Assembly (NCBI GenBank): GCA_028283745.1
Contig: JAPWJZ010000002.1
Location: 124,001-188,000, forward strand
From: Micavibrio sp.
GTDB taxonomy: Bacteria; Pseudomonadota; Alphaproteobacteria; Micavibrionales; UBA2020
Direction: 5' to 3'
DNA length: 64,000 nucleotides
A program made the translations under genes and the position numbers. Positions 42,060 through 52,996 of this stretch are shown one piece after another. The notes under the pieces are model-generated. The model saw only the letters and a list, made by a program, of their open reading frames with translations. It was not told the DNA's origin and did no database searches. Position 1 is the stretch's first letter. Every line of letters starts with the position of its first letter.

Positions 42060-42078
42060 AGCCCTTTTTCAAGGGCTA
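42060..42078. other. Hairpin without T-tract after DUF3126
   Basis: AGCCCTT and AAGGGCT pair perfectly across a four-base loop, 2-20 bases after the DUF3126 stop. No T-tract follows, so it is more likely an mRNA 3'-protecting structure than a terminator. Confidence 0.4.
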
Positions 42079-42119
42079 GGACGAACCGGCACAAAGCACC
42101 TGCAAGGAGGGACTAGGAA

Positions 42120-43334
42120 ATGCGCATCTACGGCAAGACGCTGCCCGAAATTTTCTCCATGCTGCCCTTCGCTTATAAAATGGTGGTCATTGTCGGCACG
42201 TGCTTCTTCGTTTTTGCGCTGCCCTACAGCCTCAACTTTTTCTTCACCGTTGGCCGCGTCGTGCAGCATGTGGAACCCGTGCAGTTTCCCGGCCTGGCGG
42301 ACAACAATATCGGCGTGCTTGACCCTGCCATGGCATCGGACGGGCAGCAGGTCATTTTGGCGCATACGGTTATTGACAGTGCAGTTGTAGATGGCAAACG
42401 CCAGCTTGCGCCGCACGTGGTGTTCGAGCGCGCCGTTTCCCCCTGCCGCAGCTGGATGACGATGAACAACGGTGGCTTCCCTGTGCAGACCGTTGAAATT
42501 ATGGGGCCGGACAGCGTAACGCCGCTGGATCACGGTTCCTGGGTATCGGAAACACCGGGCATTGTGTACGACCCCGACGACAAGGGCCAGGAATGGAAAG
42601 CCTTCGCCTATAAATATTACTGGATCGGCCAGAACGCCAATAATGACGGCATAGCTCGGCTCTATAGCGTTATTTCCATGCGTTCCGCCACTGACCCTTC
42701 AGGCAACTGGACGCCGGAGCAATGGCTTTTCTCCGCCAGCGCCAGCGCGCCGCCGCCGCCCTATGGCAGTCTTGTGCCGGGGCATATCAACAGCATGTCG
42801 CCGCAACTGGCGGATGTTTATTTCTATTCCCGCCCCAGCGTTGTATATAGCCGCGGCGCACTGTTCATGAGCCTTTCGGCCTTTACCGGCAACAAAAAAA
42901 CACCGGACCGCGTTATTATGCTGGCCTCGACCGACCACGGCAAAAGCTGGGTTTATATCGGCACACCTATACGCCAGTCGGATGTATCGCTGATCAGCCC
43001 TGAATACACCACGCTTGCGGGCGCAACACTGTTGGTGAAGGATAACAAAATCCTGCTCGCTGCCGTATTGGGAGGCAAGGATTCCGACGGGCTTGGCACC
43101 TTCCTGATCGACTTCAAGGACCCGACGACGGCAGAACTGGTACGGGACGAAAAAACCACTGCGCCCATCGTCCTTCTGCATGCGCCGCGCAATTCTTCCG
43201 CGCCGTCGCGCACGGGCGGCGGTTTTGCGGCCTATGCCGATATTTGCAAGACCGGCATGCTGGTCTCGGAATTTTCGGAAATTCGCCGCGCTTTCCAGAT
43301 TTTCAAAACTTATAAACAGCCGGTTGCCGAATAA
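42120..43334 (+). CDS. Membrane-anchored beta-propeller-like protein (BNR/Asp-box), 404 aa
   Basis: One N-terminal membrane segment (residues ~18-42, AYKMVVIVGTCFFVFALPYSLNFFF) precedes a large extracytoplasmic domain. An Asp-box-like STDHGKSW near residue 265 and RPSVVYSRGALFMSLS suggest a sialidase-type beta-propeller. No sialidase catalytic set was recognised, so enzymatic activity should not be assumed. A very strong RBS (AAGGAGG). Neighbours give no functional hint. Confidence 0.65.
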   Translation: MRIYGKTLPEIFSMLPFAYKMVVIVGTCFFVFALPYSLNFFFTVGRVVQHVEPVQFPGLADNNIGVLDPAMASDGQQVILAHTVIDSAVVDGKRQLAPHVVFERAVSPCRSWMTMNNGGFPVQTVEIMGPDSVTPLDHGSWVSETPGIVYDPDDKGQEWKAFAYKYYWIGQNANNDGIARLYSVISMRSATDPSGNWTPEQWLFSASASAPPPPYGSLVPGHINSMSPQLADVYFYSRPSVVYSRGALFMSLSAFTGNKKTPDRVIMLASTDHGKSWVYIGTPIRQSDVSLISPEYTTLAGATLLVKDNKILLAAVLGGKDSDGLGTFLIDFKDPTTAELVRDEKTTAPIVLLHAPRNSSAPSRTGGGFAAYADICKTGMLVSEFSEIRRAFQIFKTYKQPVAE

Positions 43335-43546
43335 CGCCGCAACCTTTTCCGGCAGATCTTTTTGTTTTCAGGCGCTTGGCAACAGGTGCCGCAGAGGCCC
43401 TGTTTTCAACCGCGCAAAAATATTGCTTTTTTCGTGCCGGCACGACTTCGCGGTTGGCGCGGCGCGGTTTTGTGCAGTATGATGCCTTCAAATCCTGACA
43501 ATAAAAAAATATCCTCGAAGCGAATTATTACAGGGAGAACCTTTGC

Positions 43547-44167
43547 ATGGCCTCGCTCTATTTCAAGTATGCCGCGATGAATTCGGGCAAGTCCACGCAG
43601 CTCCTGCAAGCGCAATACAACTACTTTGAACGCGGCATGAACCCCGTTGCCATGACCGCCCGGCTGGATGACCGCGCAGGCGTTGGCAAAATCTCCTCCC
43701 GCCTCGGCATCTACCATCCCGCTGACACGTTTGACACAACAACCGATGTTTTTGCCTTCATCGACGACATGCACCGCACCAAGGCGGTGGATGCGCTGTT
43801 TGTTGACGAAGCGCAGTTCCTGACCGAAGAACAGGTCATGCAATGCGCCCGCGTTGTCGATGACCTGCACATTCCCGTGCTGGCCTATGGCCTGAAGACC
43901 GACTTCATGGGCAAGCTGTTCCCGGGGTCGGAAGCGCTGCTGCGCTTTGCCGACAATATCGAGGAAATCAAGGCAATTTGCTGGTGCGGTAAAAAAGCGA
44001 CCATGACCGCCCGCATTTCCCCCAAGGGTGAAGTGGTGCGTGCGGGCCAGCAAGTGGCCATTGGCGGCAATGACATGTACACGTCGCTTTGCCGCAAGCA
44101 CTTCATGCGCGGCGAAGCCAAGGCCGCCCTGCCCGCCAGCGACGACAAGAAAAAATCAGCCGCTTAA
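43547..44167 (+). CDS. tdk: Thymidine kinase
   Basis: 206 aa, type II thymidine kinase: Walker A in AAMNSGKSTQLL (residues ~9-20), the DEAQF motif in LFVDEAQFLTEEQV, and zinc-site cysteines in CWCGKKA and near the C-terminus (LCRKHF). It phosphorylates thymidine to dTMP in the salvage pathway. AGGGAGA precedes the ATG. It stands alone between unrelated genes. Normal length. Confidence 0.96.
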   Translation: MASLYFKYAAMNSGKSTQLLQAQYNYFERGMNPVAMTARLDDRAGVGKISSRLGIYHPADTFDTTTDVFAFIDDMHRTKAVDALFVDEAQFLTEEQVMQCARVVDDLHIPVLAYGLKTDFMGKLFPGSEALLRFADNIEEIKAICWCGKKATMTARISPKGEVVRAGQQVAIGGNDMYTSLCRKHFMRGEAKAALPASDDKKKSAA

Positions 44168-44182
44168 TTAAAGCTTTAATCC

Positions 44183-44731
44183 TTACAGTGCGCGGTCGCG
44201 GCCATCGGGCTGCGTATCCGCCTGCAGTGTTTCCTTTAAAAACTTTTCTGCTTTGTTGGCTTCGGGAATGAAGCAGAAGGCCGGCAGCGCAAGGCCGAAG
44301 GCCAGCATGCCGAAGGGAACCAGGGTGAAGGGAAACGCGCCGGTCTGGTGCATGGGCGGATGACCGGTAACGGCTGAAAGCGAAAATACACCGCAGGCCA
44401 TTGCCACACCACACAGCCATACCACCATGAACAAAAGCACAAACGTATGCATCTTCATGCGCACGTTAACGCGCGTGCCTGCGCCCGCCTCATCCGCCGT
44501 GATGGTGCCGGTGATGAAGGGCAGGAAACTGTTGCGATAGTTAATGTCGCGGCGCAGGGAAAATTTTCCATCCGCGCAGCTGCCCATGAACTTGCCGTCA
44601 CGCATCCATTTCATCGGGTTCAAATTTTCGCGCCACGACATTTGCGGCTTGATCGCCGCGACAAGCGCCGCTTCGGCAGCGGCAGGGGATAGCTGCGTCA
44701 CAAGTACCAGTTTGCGGCCGATTAAAACCAT
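44183..44731 (-). CDS. Two-span membrane protein, paralogue of 44758, 182 aa
   Basis: N-terminal soluble part (~100 residues; LSPAAAEAALVAAIKPQ, RRDINYRNSFLPFITGTIT) then two membrane segments (VLLFMVVWLCGVAMACGVF and FTLVPFGMLAFGLALPAFCF) and a charged tail with AEKFLKETL. The neighbouring 44758 product has the same plan and comparable motifs (LPPDAAAKLLAQ, PAITGSFTAHGAGSKITVDIR). Function unknown. Confidence 0.75.
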   Translation of the reverse strand: MVLIGRKLVLVTQLSPAAAEAALVAAIKPQMSWRENLNPMKWMRDGKFMGSCADGKFSLRRDINYRNSFLPFITGTITADEAGAGTRVNVRMKMHTFVLLFMVVWLCGVAMACGVFSLSAVTGHPPMHQTGAFPFTLVPFGMLAFGLALPAFCFIPEANKAEKFLKETLQADTQPDGRDRAL

Positions 44732-44757
44732 TCCAAAAATTCCTTAAATTAAAAATC

Positions 44758-45267
44758 TTATGCCCGTTTAAATAATGCGCCCAGCAATTCTTCTGCCTTC
44801 GCCGCGTCAACCTTGAAAGGCCGCCGCTGAACGGAGGCGAAGGCGAACGAGGTAATGATGAACCAGCCATACGCGAAAATAAACCCCGTCTCCCCGTGGC
44901 CAGCCGTGACAAAAACGTACAGAATGGTTAGCGCAACGGCCAGCAGCGCGTAAAACACAAGCTCCATCCAGCATGCCAGGCGAATATCGACGGTGATTTT
45001 GGATCCTGCGCCGTGCGCGGTAAAACTGCCTGTTATTGCCGGGCGGTCCACCATGTAACGGCTGACATGCGCGGGGTCGCGCACGAAGAAAAACTCCCTG
45101 TCATTGGAATAGCCCATAAAACCATCATCCCGCCGCGGCCTGCCATCAAGGCTGCCATCGGGATTTTTAGCGCGCAACGACAGGCGCTGCGCCAGCAGTT
45201 TAGCAGCGGCGTCGGGCGGCAGGTCGCTGAGGAATTCCAGATGGCGGGAGGGCGAAAAAACCAGCAT
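44758..45267 (-). CDS. Two-span membrane protein, paralogue of 44183, 169 aa
   Basis: Same architecture as its downstream neighbour: DAAAKLLAQRLSLRAK at the start, a beta-like region with RDPAHVSRYMVDRPAITGSF, two membrane segments (MELVFYALLAVALTILYVFV and FIFAYGWFIITSFAFA), and an end with AEELLGALFKRA. The pair, 26 bases apart, lies downstream of gyrB on the same strand, so read-through from gyrB is possible. Function unknown. Confidence 0.75.
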   Translation of the reverse strand: MLVFSPSRHLEFLSDLPPDAAAKLLAQRLSLRAKNPDGSLDGRPRRDDGFMGYSNDREFFFVRDPAHVSRYMVDRPAITGSFTAHGAGSKITVDIRLACWMELVFYALLAVALTILYVFVTAGHGETGFIFAYGWFIITSFAFASVQRRPFKVDAAKAEELLGALFKRA

Positions 45268-45303
45268 CGCTTATTCCTTCACCGACCTTCCTGTCGGGCA
45301 CCG

Positions 45304-48089
<2,786 letters not shown>

Positions 48090-48389
48090 ATGACACCGCA
48101 GCGCGACGTCAGCCATATTTTCAACAAGTTCGCCGGCAAAGAAGTGCCGATGAAAGAAGAAGAATTCGACTTCAAAGGCCACAAATACACGCAAGTGAAG
48201 CTGGCAGATGAAAACGATGCCACCGTAAAAGAAATGCGCGATGCCGCAAAAGACGCAGGCCTGCGCCTGCGGCTGTGGCTGCCCGGCACAATGGGCACGA
48301 TGGACTTCCGCATGGATCGCGTGAACGCGCGCATTGAAAAAGAGGCGGACGGCAAATACCGCGTTTCCCCGCGCTTCAACCTTGGTTAA
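48090..48389 (+). CDS. Small protein, first of a tandem pair, 99 aa
   Basis: The ATG at 48090 follows GGGAG with an 11-base gap; a TTG at 48072 in the same frame is less likely. The protein (MTPQRDVSHIFNKFAGKEVPM...) is 60-70% similar by eye to the product of the next gene, sharing DVSHIFNKFAG, PG-x-MGTMD and IEKEADGKYR. No cysteine, signal or known domain. Its short basic/acidic make-up suggests a soluble cytoplasmic protein of unknown role. Confidence 0.8.
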   Translation: MTPQRDVSHIFNKFAGKEVPMKEEEFDFKGHKYTQVKLADENDATVKEMRDAAKDAGLRLRLWLPGTMGTMDFRMDRVNARIEKEADGKYRVSPRFNLG

Positions 48390-48406
48390 TTAAAAGGATT
48401 TTTAAA

Positions 48407-48727
48407 ATGAAAATGTTCCCCAAAGGCGATGTCAGCCATATCTTCAACAAGTTCGCCGGCCGCGAAGTGGAGATGCTGGAAGAAACCAAAACGCTGAAGT
48501 TCAAAAACCTTGGCGATATCACCATGACGGAAGTCACGCTGAAAAACCCAAGCGACGCGACCCTAAAAGAAATGAGCGACGAAGCCACGAAAAACGGGCT
48601 TTCTTTGCGCGTCTGGTGGCCCGGCATCATGGGCACGATGGATTACGACACCAGCCGCGTCAACGCGCATATCGAGAAAGAGGCGGATGGCAAATACCGC
48701 ATCGCCCCGCGTTTTGACCTAGGCTAA
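48407..48727 (+). CDS. Small protein, second of a tandem pair, 106 aa
   Basis: A tandem duplicate of the 48090 gene, 17 bases downstream: VSHIFNKFAGREVEM at the start, LRVWWPGIMGTMDYD in the middle and KEADGKYRIAPRFDLG at the end, with an inserted segment LKFKNLGDITMTEV. RBS AAGGATT. A strong terminator follows. Function unknown. Confidence 0.8.
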   Translation: MKMFPKGDVSHIFNKFAGREVEMLEETKTLKFKNLGDITMTEVTLKNPSDATLKEMSDEATKNGLSLRVWWPGIMGTMDYDTSRVNAHIEKEADGKYRIAPRFDLG

Positions 48728-48747
48728 AAAGTTGCGCTATTTCTATT

Positions 48748-48782
48748 AAAAAAGCCCCGCTGGAAACGGCGGGGCTTTTTTT
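48748..48782. terminator. Bidirectional terminator
   Basis: AAAAAAGCCCCGC and GCGGGGCTTTTTTT pair with an 8-base loop, giving T-tracts on both strands. It serves the 48407 gene and the minus-strand transporter ending at 48790. Confidence 0.88.
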
Positions 48783-48789
48783 GTGCGCG

Positions 48790-49701
48790 CTAGCGGACGG
48801 TCATGAGCGCCAGCAACAAGGCGCAGGCAACAATGCCCATGCCGGATTTTACATCCCCTTCTTCCTTGTGCCTGGCGAAGTGGTAAAAAATAGAAATAAA
48901 GACGGGCGCCGTCAGCAGCAGCGCCGCCTGAAACGACGGGTTGGGCGTAAAGGCCATGGCGTAGTTTTTATACGTCATGTGGCAGATCCACGTGAATGTT
49001 GCCAGCAGCGTTGCCGCCAGCATGGGCTTTGTTACCCAGCCTGTGGTGCTGCCCGCAACCGGGTAATATTTTGCCCGTATCATGGCGTAGATGCCGATGA
49101 TGACGGCGGCAAAAACCGACTGCACAAACATATAGCTGTAAACACCGCTTTCGAGCGTGGCATGGCTAAGCGCGTATTTGTTGAGGACGGTCGTAAACGT
49201 ATAACCCACCAGCGCCGGCGCCATTTCAATCATGGCGGCGCGTGTAACCTGGCATTTATTGAGCCGCATGGAGAAAAAGACGCAGCCGCCAAGCGCCGCC
49301 AGAATGCCCGCCGTGTTCCACGGGTGCGACAGGTATTGCGTAATTAATTGCGGGTCAAACAGGAACCACAGCAAAAACGCCCCCCAGACAGTAACGGGCT
49401 GCACCCGTGCCACCACGCCGCCGCCGTACTTGGCGCTGACGTTAAAGGTGCGAATGTCCGCAAAGGTTGCGACCAGCACGGTCAGCAGCACGGCGGCGTA
49501 AAAGTGCCAGTCTGTCGGCAGTGACAGCCGCGAAATAAGCGGCGACAAAAAAATCACCACCAGCACGCGCACCCAGAAAACAAGGATATGCCCCGGCTGG
49601 CGCAAATACTGGTTCACAAGGTAGAAGCCCGCAAGGAATACCGCCGCGATGAGCGATAAAATCACCCAGCCCCAGCCCGCCATGAAATCATGGAAGATCA
49701 T
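48790..49701 (-). CDS. EamA/DMT-type membrane transporter, 303 aa
   Basis: About ten hydrophobic segments, beginning WVILSLIAAVFLAGFYLV and ending SGMGIVACALLLALMTV, the plan of drug/metabolite transporters, though the sequence is divergent. Substrate unknown. It overlaps recF by four bases and so is co-transcribed with it, an unusual partner for a recombination gene. Confidence 0.78.
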   Translation of the reverse strand: MIFHDFMAGWGWVILSLIAAVFLAGFYLVNQYLRQPGHILVFWVRVLVVIFLSPLISRLSLPTDWHFYAAVLLTVLVATFADIRTFNVSAKYGGGVVARVQPVTVWGAFLLWFLFDPQLITQYLSHPWNTAGILAALGGCVFFSMRLNKCQVTRAAMIEMAPALVGYTFTTVLNKYALSHATLESGVYSYMFVQSVFAAVIIGIYAMIRAKYYPVAGSTTGWVTKPMLAATLLATFTWICHMTYKNYAMAFTPNPSFQAALLLTAPVFISIFYHFARHKEEGDVKSGMGIVACALLLALMTVR

Positions 49702-50840
49702 TTTTGCACCGGCGTCACGTGCGCATGCGCAACGCTGAAGAACCTGGCGCGGCCCTGCAGTGTGCTGAAGATAGCGGGGTCGGTGCCGGTTAAAAACACC
49801 TGCCCTGCAAAACCGGCAAGGCAGCTGAACAATTCATCGCGCCGCGCATCGTCAAGGTGCGCGGCAACTTCATCAAGCAGCAGCAGCGGCACGAAACCTT
49901 TTTCGCCCTGCATCATCAGCGCATGCGCCAGGACAAGCGCGACGAGAAGGCCTTTTTGCTCGCCCGTGGAGCATTGGTCCGCCGGCATGTTTTTAGCGGC
50001 GTAGCTGACAAGGAAGTCGCTGCGGTGAATACCTTCCAGCGATTTTCCGGCGGCGGCATCTATCATGCGCGTGGCTTTGAATTTCTTTTTCAGTTCATCT
50101 TCAATTTCCAGCGCGGGCCGGCGGTCAATTTCATTTTCAACCCAGCCGGAAATTGTGACGGCGGGGGACGGAAACAGCGATTGCCGCGCCGCCAGTTGCT
50201 GTGCGTAATGCAGCAGCCGTTCCAGCAAATGCAGGCGGGATGCCGCGATGGAGACAGCTTCGGCGGCCAGTTGCGCTTCCAGCGTATCCAGCCAGCGAGG
50301 GTCGGGCGCGCGGTCTGCCTGCAGCAGCTTCATGCGTTCGCGTAAATTTTTGTCGTAGGTATTCAGGCGTGTCACATGCTCCGGCTCGTAGGCATAAACC
50401 AGCCGGTCAAAGAACTTGCGGCGCATGGACGCGCCTTCAAGGAATAGCCTGTCCATTTGCGGGGTCAGCCAGACGCAGGAAACGTACTTTGTTAAATCGT
50501 TATGGCCCTTGGCGTCCTTGCCATCAATGCGCACAAGACGGCGCTTGGCATCGCGGTCAAGACCGGTGCCGAGGCGCACCATAAGGCCGCCGGCGGTTTC
50601 AACCTCCGCCGCCACGCCCCAGAGGTCTTCCGGCCCTGCAGTGCGGTTTTTCATTTCCAGTAGGTCGGCACCGCGCAGGCCCCGGCCCGGAATAAGCAGG
50701 CTGACAGCTTCCAGCACATTGGTTTTGCCAGCGCCGTTATCCCCCGTCAGGACAATAATGGGCGCGCCGCCAAGGTCGAGTCGCAGGGCTTCGTAGCCGC
50801 GAAACTGGGTGAGGTTGAGTTTATGGAGCAAAAGGGGCAC
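49698..50840 (-). CDS. recF: DNA replication and repair protein RecF
   Basis: 380 aa. Walker A GDNGAGKTN (residues 33-41), the RecF signature STGEQKGLLVALVLAHA, and Walker B LLLLDEVAAHLD. It loads RecA at gaps with RecO and RecR. It lies downstream of dnaN as in many genomes, but a convergent gene (51037) sits between them. The product begins MPLLLHKLNLTQFRGYEALRL, typical of the family. Confidence 0.97.
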   Translation of the reverse strand: MPLLLHKLNLTQFRGYEALRLDLGGAPIIVLTGDNGAGKTNVLEAVSLLIPGRGLRGADLLEMKNRTAGPEDLWGVAAEVETAGGLMVRLGTGLDRDAKRRLVRIDGKDAKGHNDLTKYVSCVWLTPQMDRLFLEGASMRRKFFDRLVYAYEPEHVTRLNTYDKNLRERMKLLQADRAPDPRWLDTLEAQLAAEAVSIAASRLHLLERLLHYAQQLAARQSLFPSPAVTISGWVENEIDRRPALEIEDELKKKFKATRMIDAAAGKSLEGIHRSDFLVSYAAKNMPADQCSTGEQKGLLVALVLAHALMMQGEKGFVPLLLLDEVAAHLDDARRDELFSCLAGFAGQVFLTGTDPAIFSTLQGRARFFSVAHAHVTPVQK

Positions 50841-50950
50841 GGCAACATCGCTTTCCTTTCTTTTATAGTGTTTTCAAGGGGCTAAAGCCAGTTTAGAAAA
50901 CGCATTTCACATCTTTCGGGTGATAACATTATTACGGAAAGAGAATAATG

Positions 50951-50979
50951 TTTAATTTTTCCTTAAGAAAATGTATACT
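50951..50979 (+). promoter_or_regulatory. Promoter candidate for the 51037 gene
   Basis: TTTAAT (50951-50956), a 17-base spacer and TATACT (50974-50979) preceded by TG, giving a moderate consensus with an almost extended -10. The start of transcription near 50986 would leave a leader of about 50 bases. Confidence 0.5.
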
Positions 50980-51036
50980 CCTTGCTCAAGAACATCGACA
51001 TCCTTCGATTATGGAATTCCTGGGAGTAAACCCGCT

Positions 51037-51591
51037 ATGGCTGATAACGAAAAGAAAACGCCGGTAGGCAAAAGCATCCGCGAGCTCATCAACCCGGCTC
51101 TGGAAGATGATCGCCGCGAACAAGTACAGTTGCAAATTCTGGATACCGCCTTTAGCAAAATGGCTGAAGTGCTGCCCTCCATCATCGAGCGCGAGTTTAG
51201 CGCGTTCTTTAACCACGTCGCGTCGAAGAGCAAAGACAAGCCGAACATCAAGAACCCCATGATCATCAGCGCGCTGACGGATGCGAAGAACGAATCCTAT
51301 TCGCCGATCAAGAACTTCCAAATTCCCGTTTCCACCTCCTTCACCACCTATTCCGCCGACCAGATCAAGGAATTGCCGGGCTATATTCGCCTGCACCTTG
51401 CTGCACGTGACATGGATGTGGCCCTGAAGGTGACAGGCCTGACCGCCGATGAAAAAGGCCAGGCGATTTTGACGCTGGATGCGAGCAAGACGTACGAAGA
51501 AGGCGCGTTTGAAAACGCCCAGATGTACCCGCAGCTGCCCGCCCCGAAGGTCGAGTTCGACCGCGGCAAGGACCAGCAGTTCAAGTTCTAA
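51037..51591 (+). CDS. Hypothetical soluble protein between recF and dnaN, 184 aa
   Basis: Starts MADNEKKTPVGKSIRELINPALEDDRREQ with GGGAG upstream. The first half is helical (LQILDTAFSKMAEVLPSIIEREFSAFF); the second looks beta-rich (YIRLHLAARDMDVALKVTGL). No known domain, signal peptide or cysteine. It runs opposite to recF and dnaN and has its own promoter and terminator, so it is an insertion in the conserved dnaN-recF neighbourhood. Confidence 0.78.
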   Translation: MADNEKKTPVGKSIRELINPALEDDRREQVQLQILDTAFSKMAEVLPSIIEREFSAFFNHVASKSKDKPNIKNPMIISALTDAKNESYSPIKNFQIPVSTSFTTYSADQIKELPGYIRLHLAARDMDVALKVTGLTADEKGQAILTLDASKTYEEGAFENAQMYPQLPAPKVEFDRGKDQQFKF

Positions 51592-51605
51592 AGATTTCGA
51601 ACATG

Positions 51606-51638
51606 AAAAAGGGCGGCCCCTGCGGGCCGCCCTTTTTT
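51606..51638. terminator. Terminator between the 51037 gene and dnaN
   Basis: GGGCGGCCC (51611-51619) and GGGCCGCCC (51624-51632) pair perfectly with T-tract TTTTTT and, on the other side, AAAAA. Both the 51037 gene and dnaN could use it. Confidence 0.88.
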
Positions 51639-51657
51639 ATTCGTTTATCGCCGCTTA

Positions 51658-52779
51658 TCAAACACGCATCGGCATCAGCACGTAGAGCGACGAGGTGTCG
51701 GCCACATCCTGGATGATGGTGGGGGATGCGGGGTCGGACAGCGAGATGCGGCAGCCTTCGCCTTCAATCTGGCGTGTAACATCCATGAGATAGGCAGAGT
51801 TGAAGCCGATTTCCATGGGGCCGGAATTGAAGTGGATTTCGATTTCTTCGGAAGCAGAGCCGCTGTCTTGCGACGTTGCGGACAGCGTCATGGTTTTGCC
51901 GCCGAGCGTCAGCTTCACGGCCCGCGATTTCTCGGACGAAATCGTCGAAACGCGGTCAACGGCGGAGGCGAAAACGGCGGGGTTCACTTCGAGGAACTTG
52001 TCGTTGTTCTTCGGAATAACGCGCTCGTAATCGGGGAACGTGCCGTCGATAAGCTTGGTTGTCATGGTGACATGATCAAACGTGAACTTCAGCTTGTTGT
52101 CGGACAGGCCGATTTCAATGCTGTCACCCGCTTCGTCAATCAATTTGCGGATTTCGTTGATGGCCTTGCGCGGGATGATAACGCCCGGCATGTCCTTCGC
52201 GCCTTCCGGCAGCGGCATTTCAAAGCGTGCAAGGCGGTGACCATCGGTCGCGACCGCGCGCAGCACGGCAACACCGTCGTTCTGCGCGGCATGCAGGTAA
52301 ATACCATTCAGGTAATAGCGCGTTTCTTCGTTCGAAATCGCAAAGCGCGTACGGTCAATCAGCGTGCGCAGATCTGCGGCGGGAACGGAGAAGGTATAGG
52401 CAAATTTTTCGGACGAGCCCATTTTGGGGAAGTCTTCCGTCGGCAGGCAGCCGAGGCGGAAGGTGGACTTGCCGGCCTTCACAACCATGGTCGTGTCATT
52501 CGCGCCGGAGGTGAATTCAACGGTGTTGTCGTTCTGCAGTTTGCGTACAATGTCGTACAGCGTATTCGCCGGTACGGTGATGGAGCCGGGCTGCGATGCT
52601 TTTGCGGGAACGGATTCAACGATTTCAAGATCCATGTCAGTCGTGGTCAGCGACAGGCTGTCGGCATCCGCGCGCAGCAGGACGTTTGCGAGAATTGGAA
52701 TAGTGTTCCGGCGTTCGACGACGCTGTGCACGTGGTTGAGCGAACGGAGCAGATCTGCGCGTTCAATGGTGAATTTCAT
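51658..52779 (-). CDS. dnaN: DNA polymerase III beta sliding clamp
   Basis: 373 aa from the ATG at 52779 (MKFTIERADLLRSL). Three repeated clamp domains are visible, with NTIPILANVLL, FRLGCLPTEDFP and the C-terminal VLMPMRV typical of DnaN. It tethers polymerase III to DNA. An in-frame extension to 52965 has no translational support and is not family-like. recF and gyrB lie downstream on the same strand, consistent with a position near the chromosomal origin; dnaA is outside the window. Confidence 0.97.
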   Translation of the reverse strand: MKFTIERADLLRSLNHVHSVVERRNTIPILANVLLRADADSLSLTTTDMDLEIVESVPAKASQPGSITVPANTLYDIVRKLQNDNTVEFTSGANDTTMVVKAGKSTFRLGCLPTEDFPKMGSSEKFAYTFSVPAADLRTLIDRTRFAISNEETRYYLNGIYLHAAQNDGVAVLRAVATDGHRLARFEMPLPEGAKDMPGVIIPRKAINEIRKLIDEAGDSIEIGLSDNKLKFTFDHVTMTTKLIDGTFPDYERVIPKNNDKFLEVNPAVFASAVDRVSTISSEKSRAVKLTLGGKTMTLSATSQDSGSASEEIEIHFNSGPMEIGFNSAYLMDVTRQIEGEGCRISLSDPASPTIIQDVADTSSLYVLMPMRV

Positions 52780-52996
52780 GCTGAAACCATCCCTGCTAAA
52801 ATCGACAAGCATTTCTATACGTAACGGCGCGATTATATCAACTGCAGAATCAAAACGCAAAGCGCAAAACCGCTGAAAACAGCGTGTTTGCGGCGAGTCG
52901 CACGCTTTCGCGGCGCCCGCCCCCAAAGTTCCTGCTAGCCCTTGCGGCCCCCGCAACAGGGACACACAAGGGCGCAGTTATGGATATTAGCTTGGC

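Noticed and set aside
51658-52965. N-terminally extended DnaN to position 52965
   Set aside because: The extra 62 residues have no family match; the ATG at 52779 gives the standard MKFTIER start.
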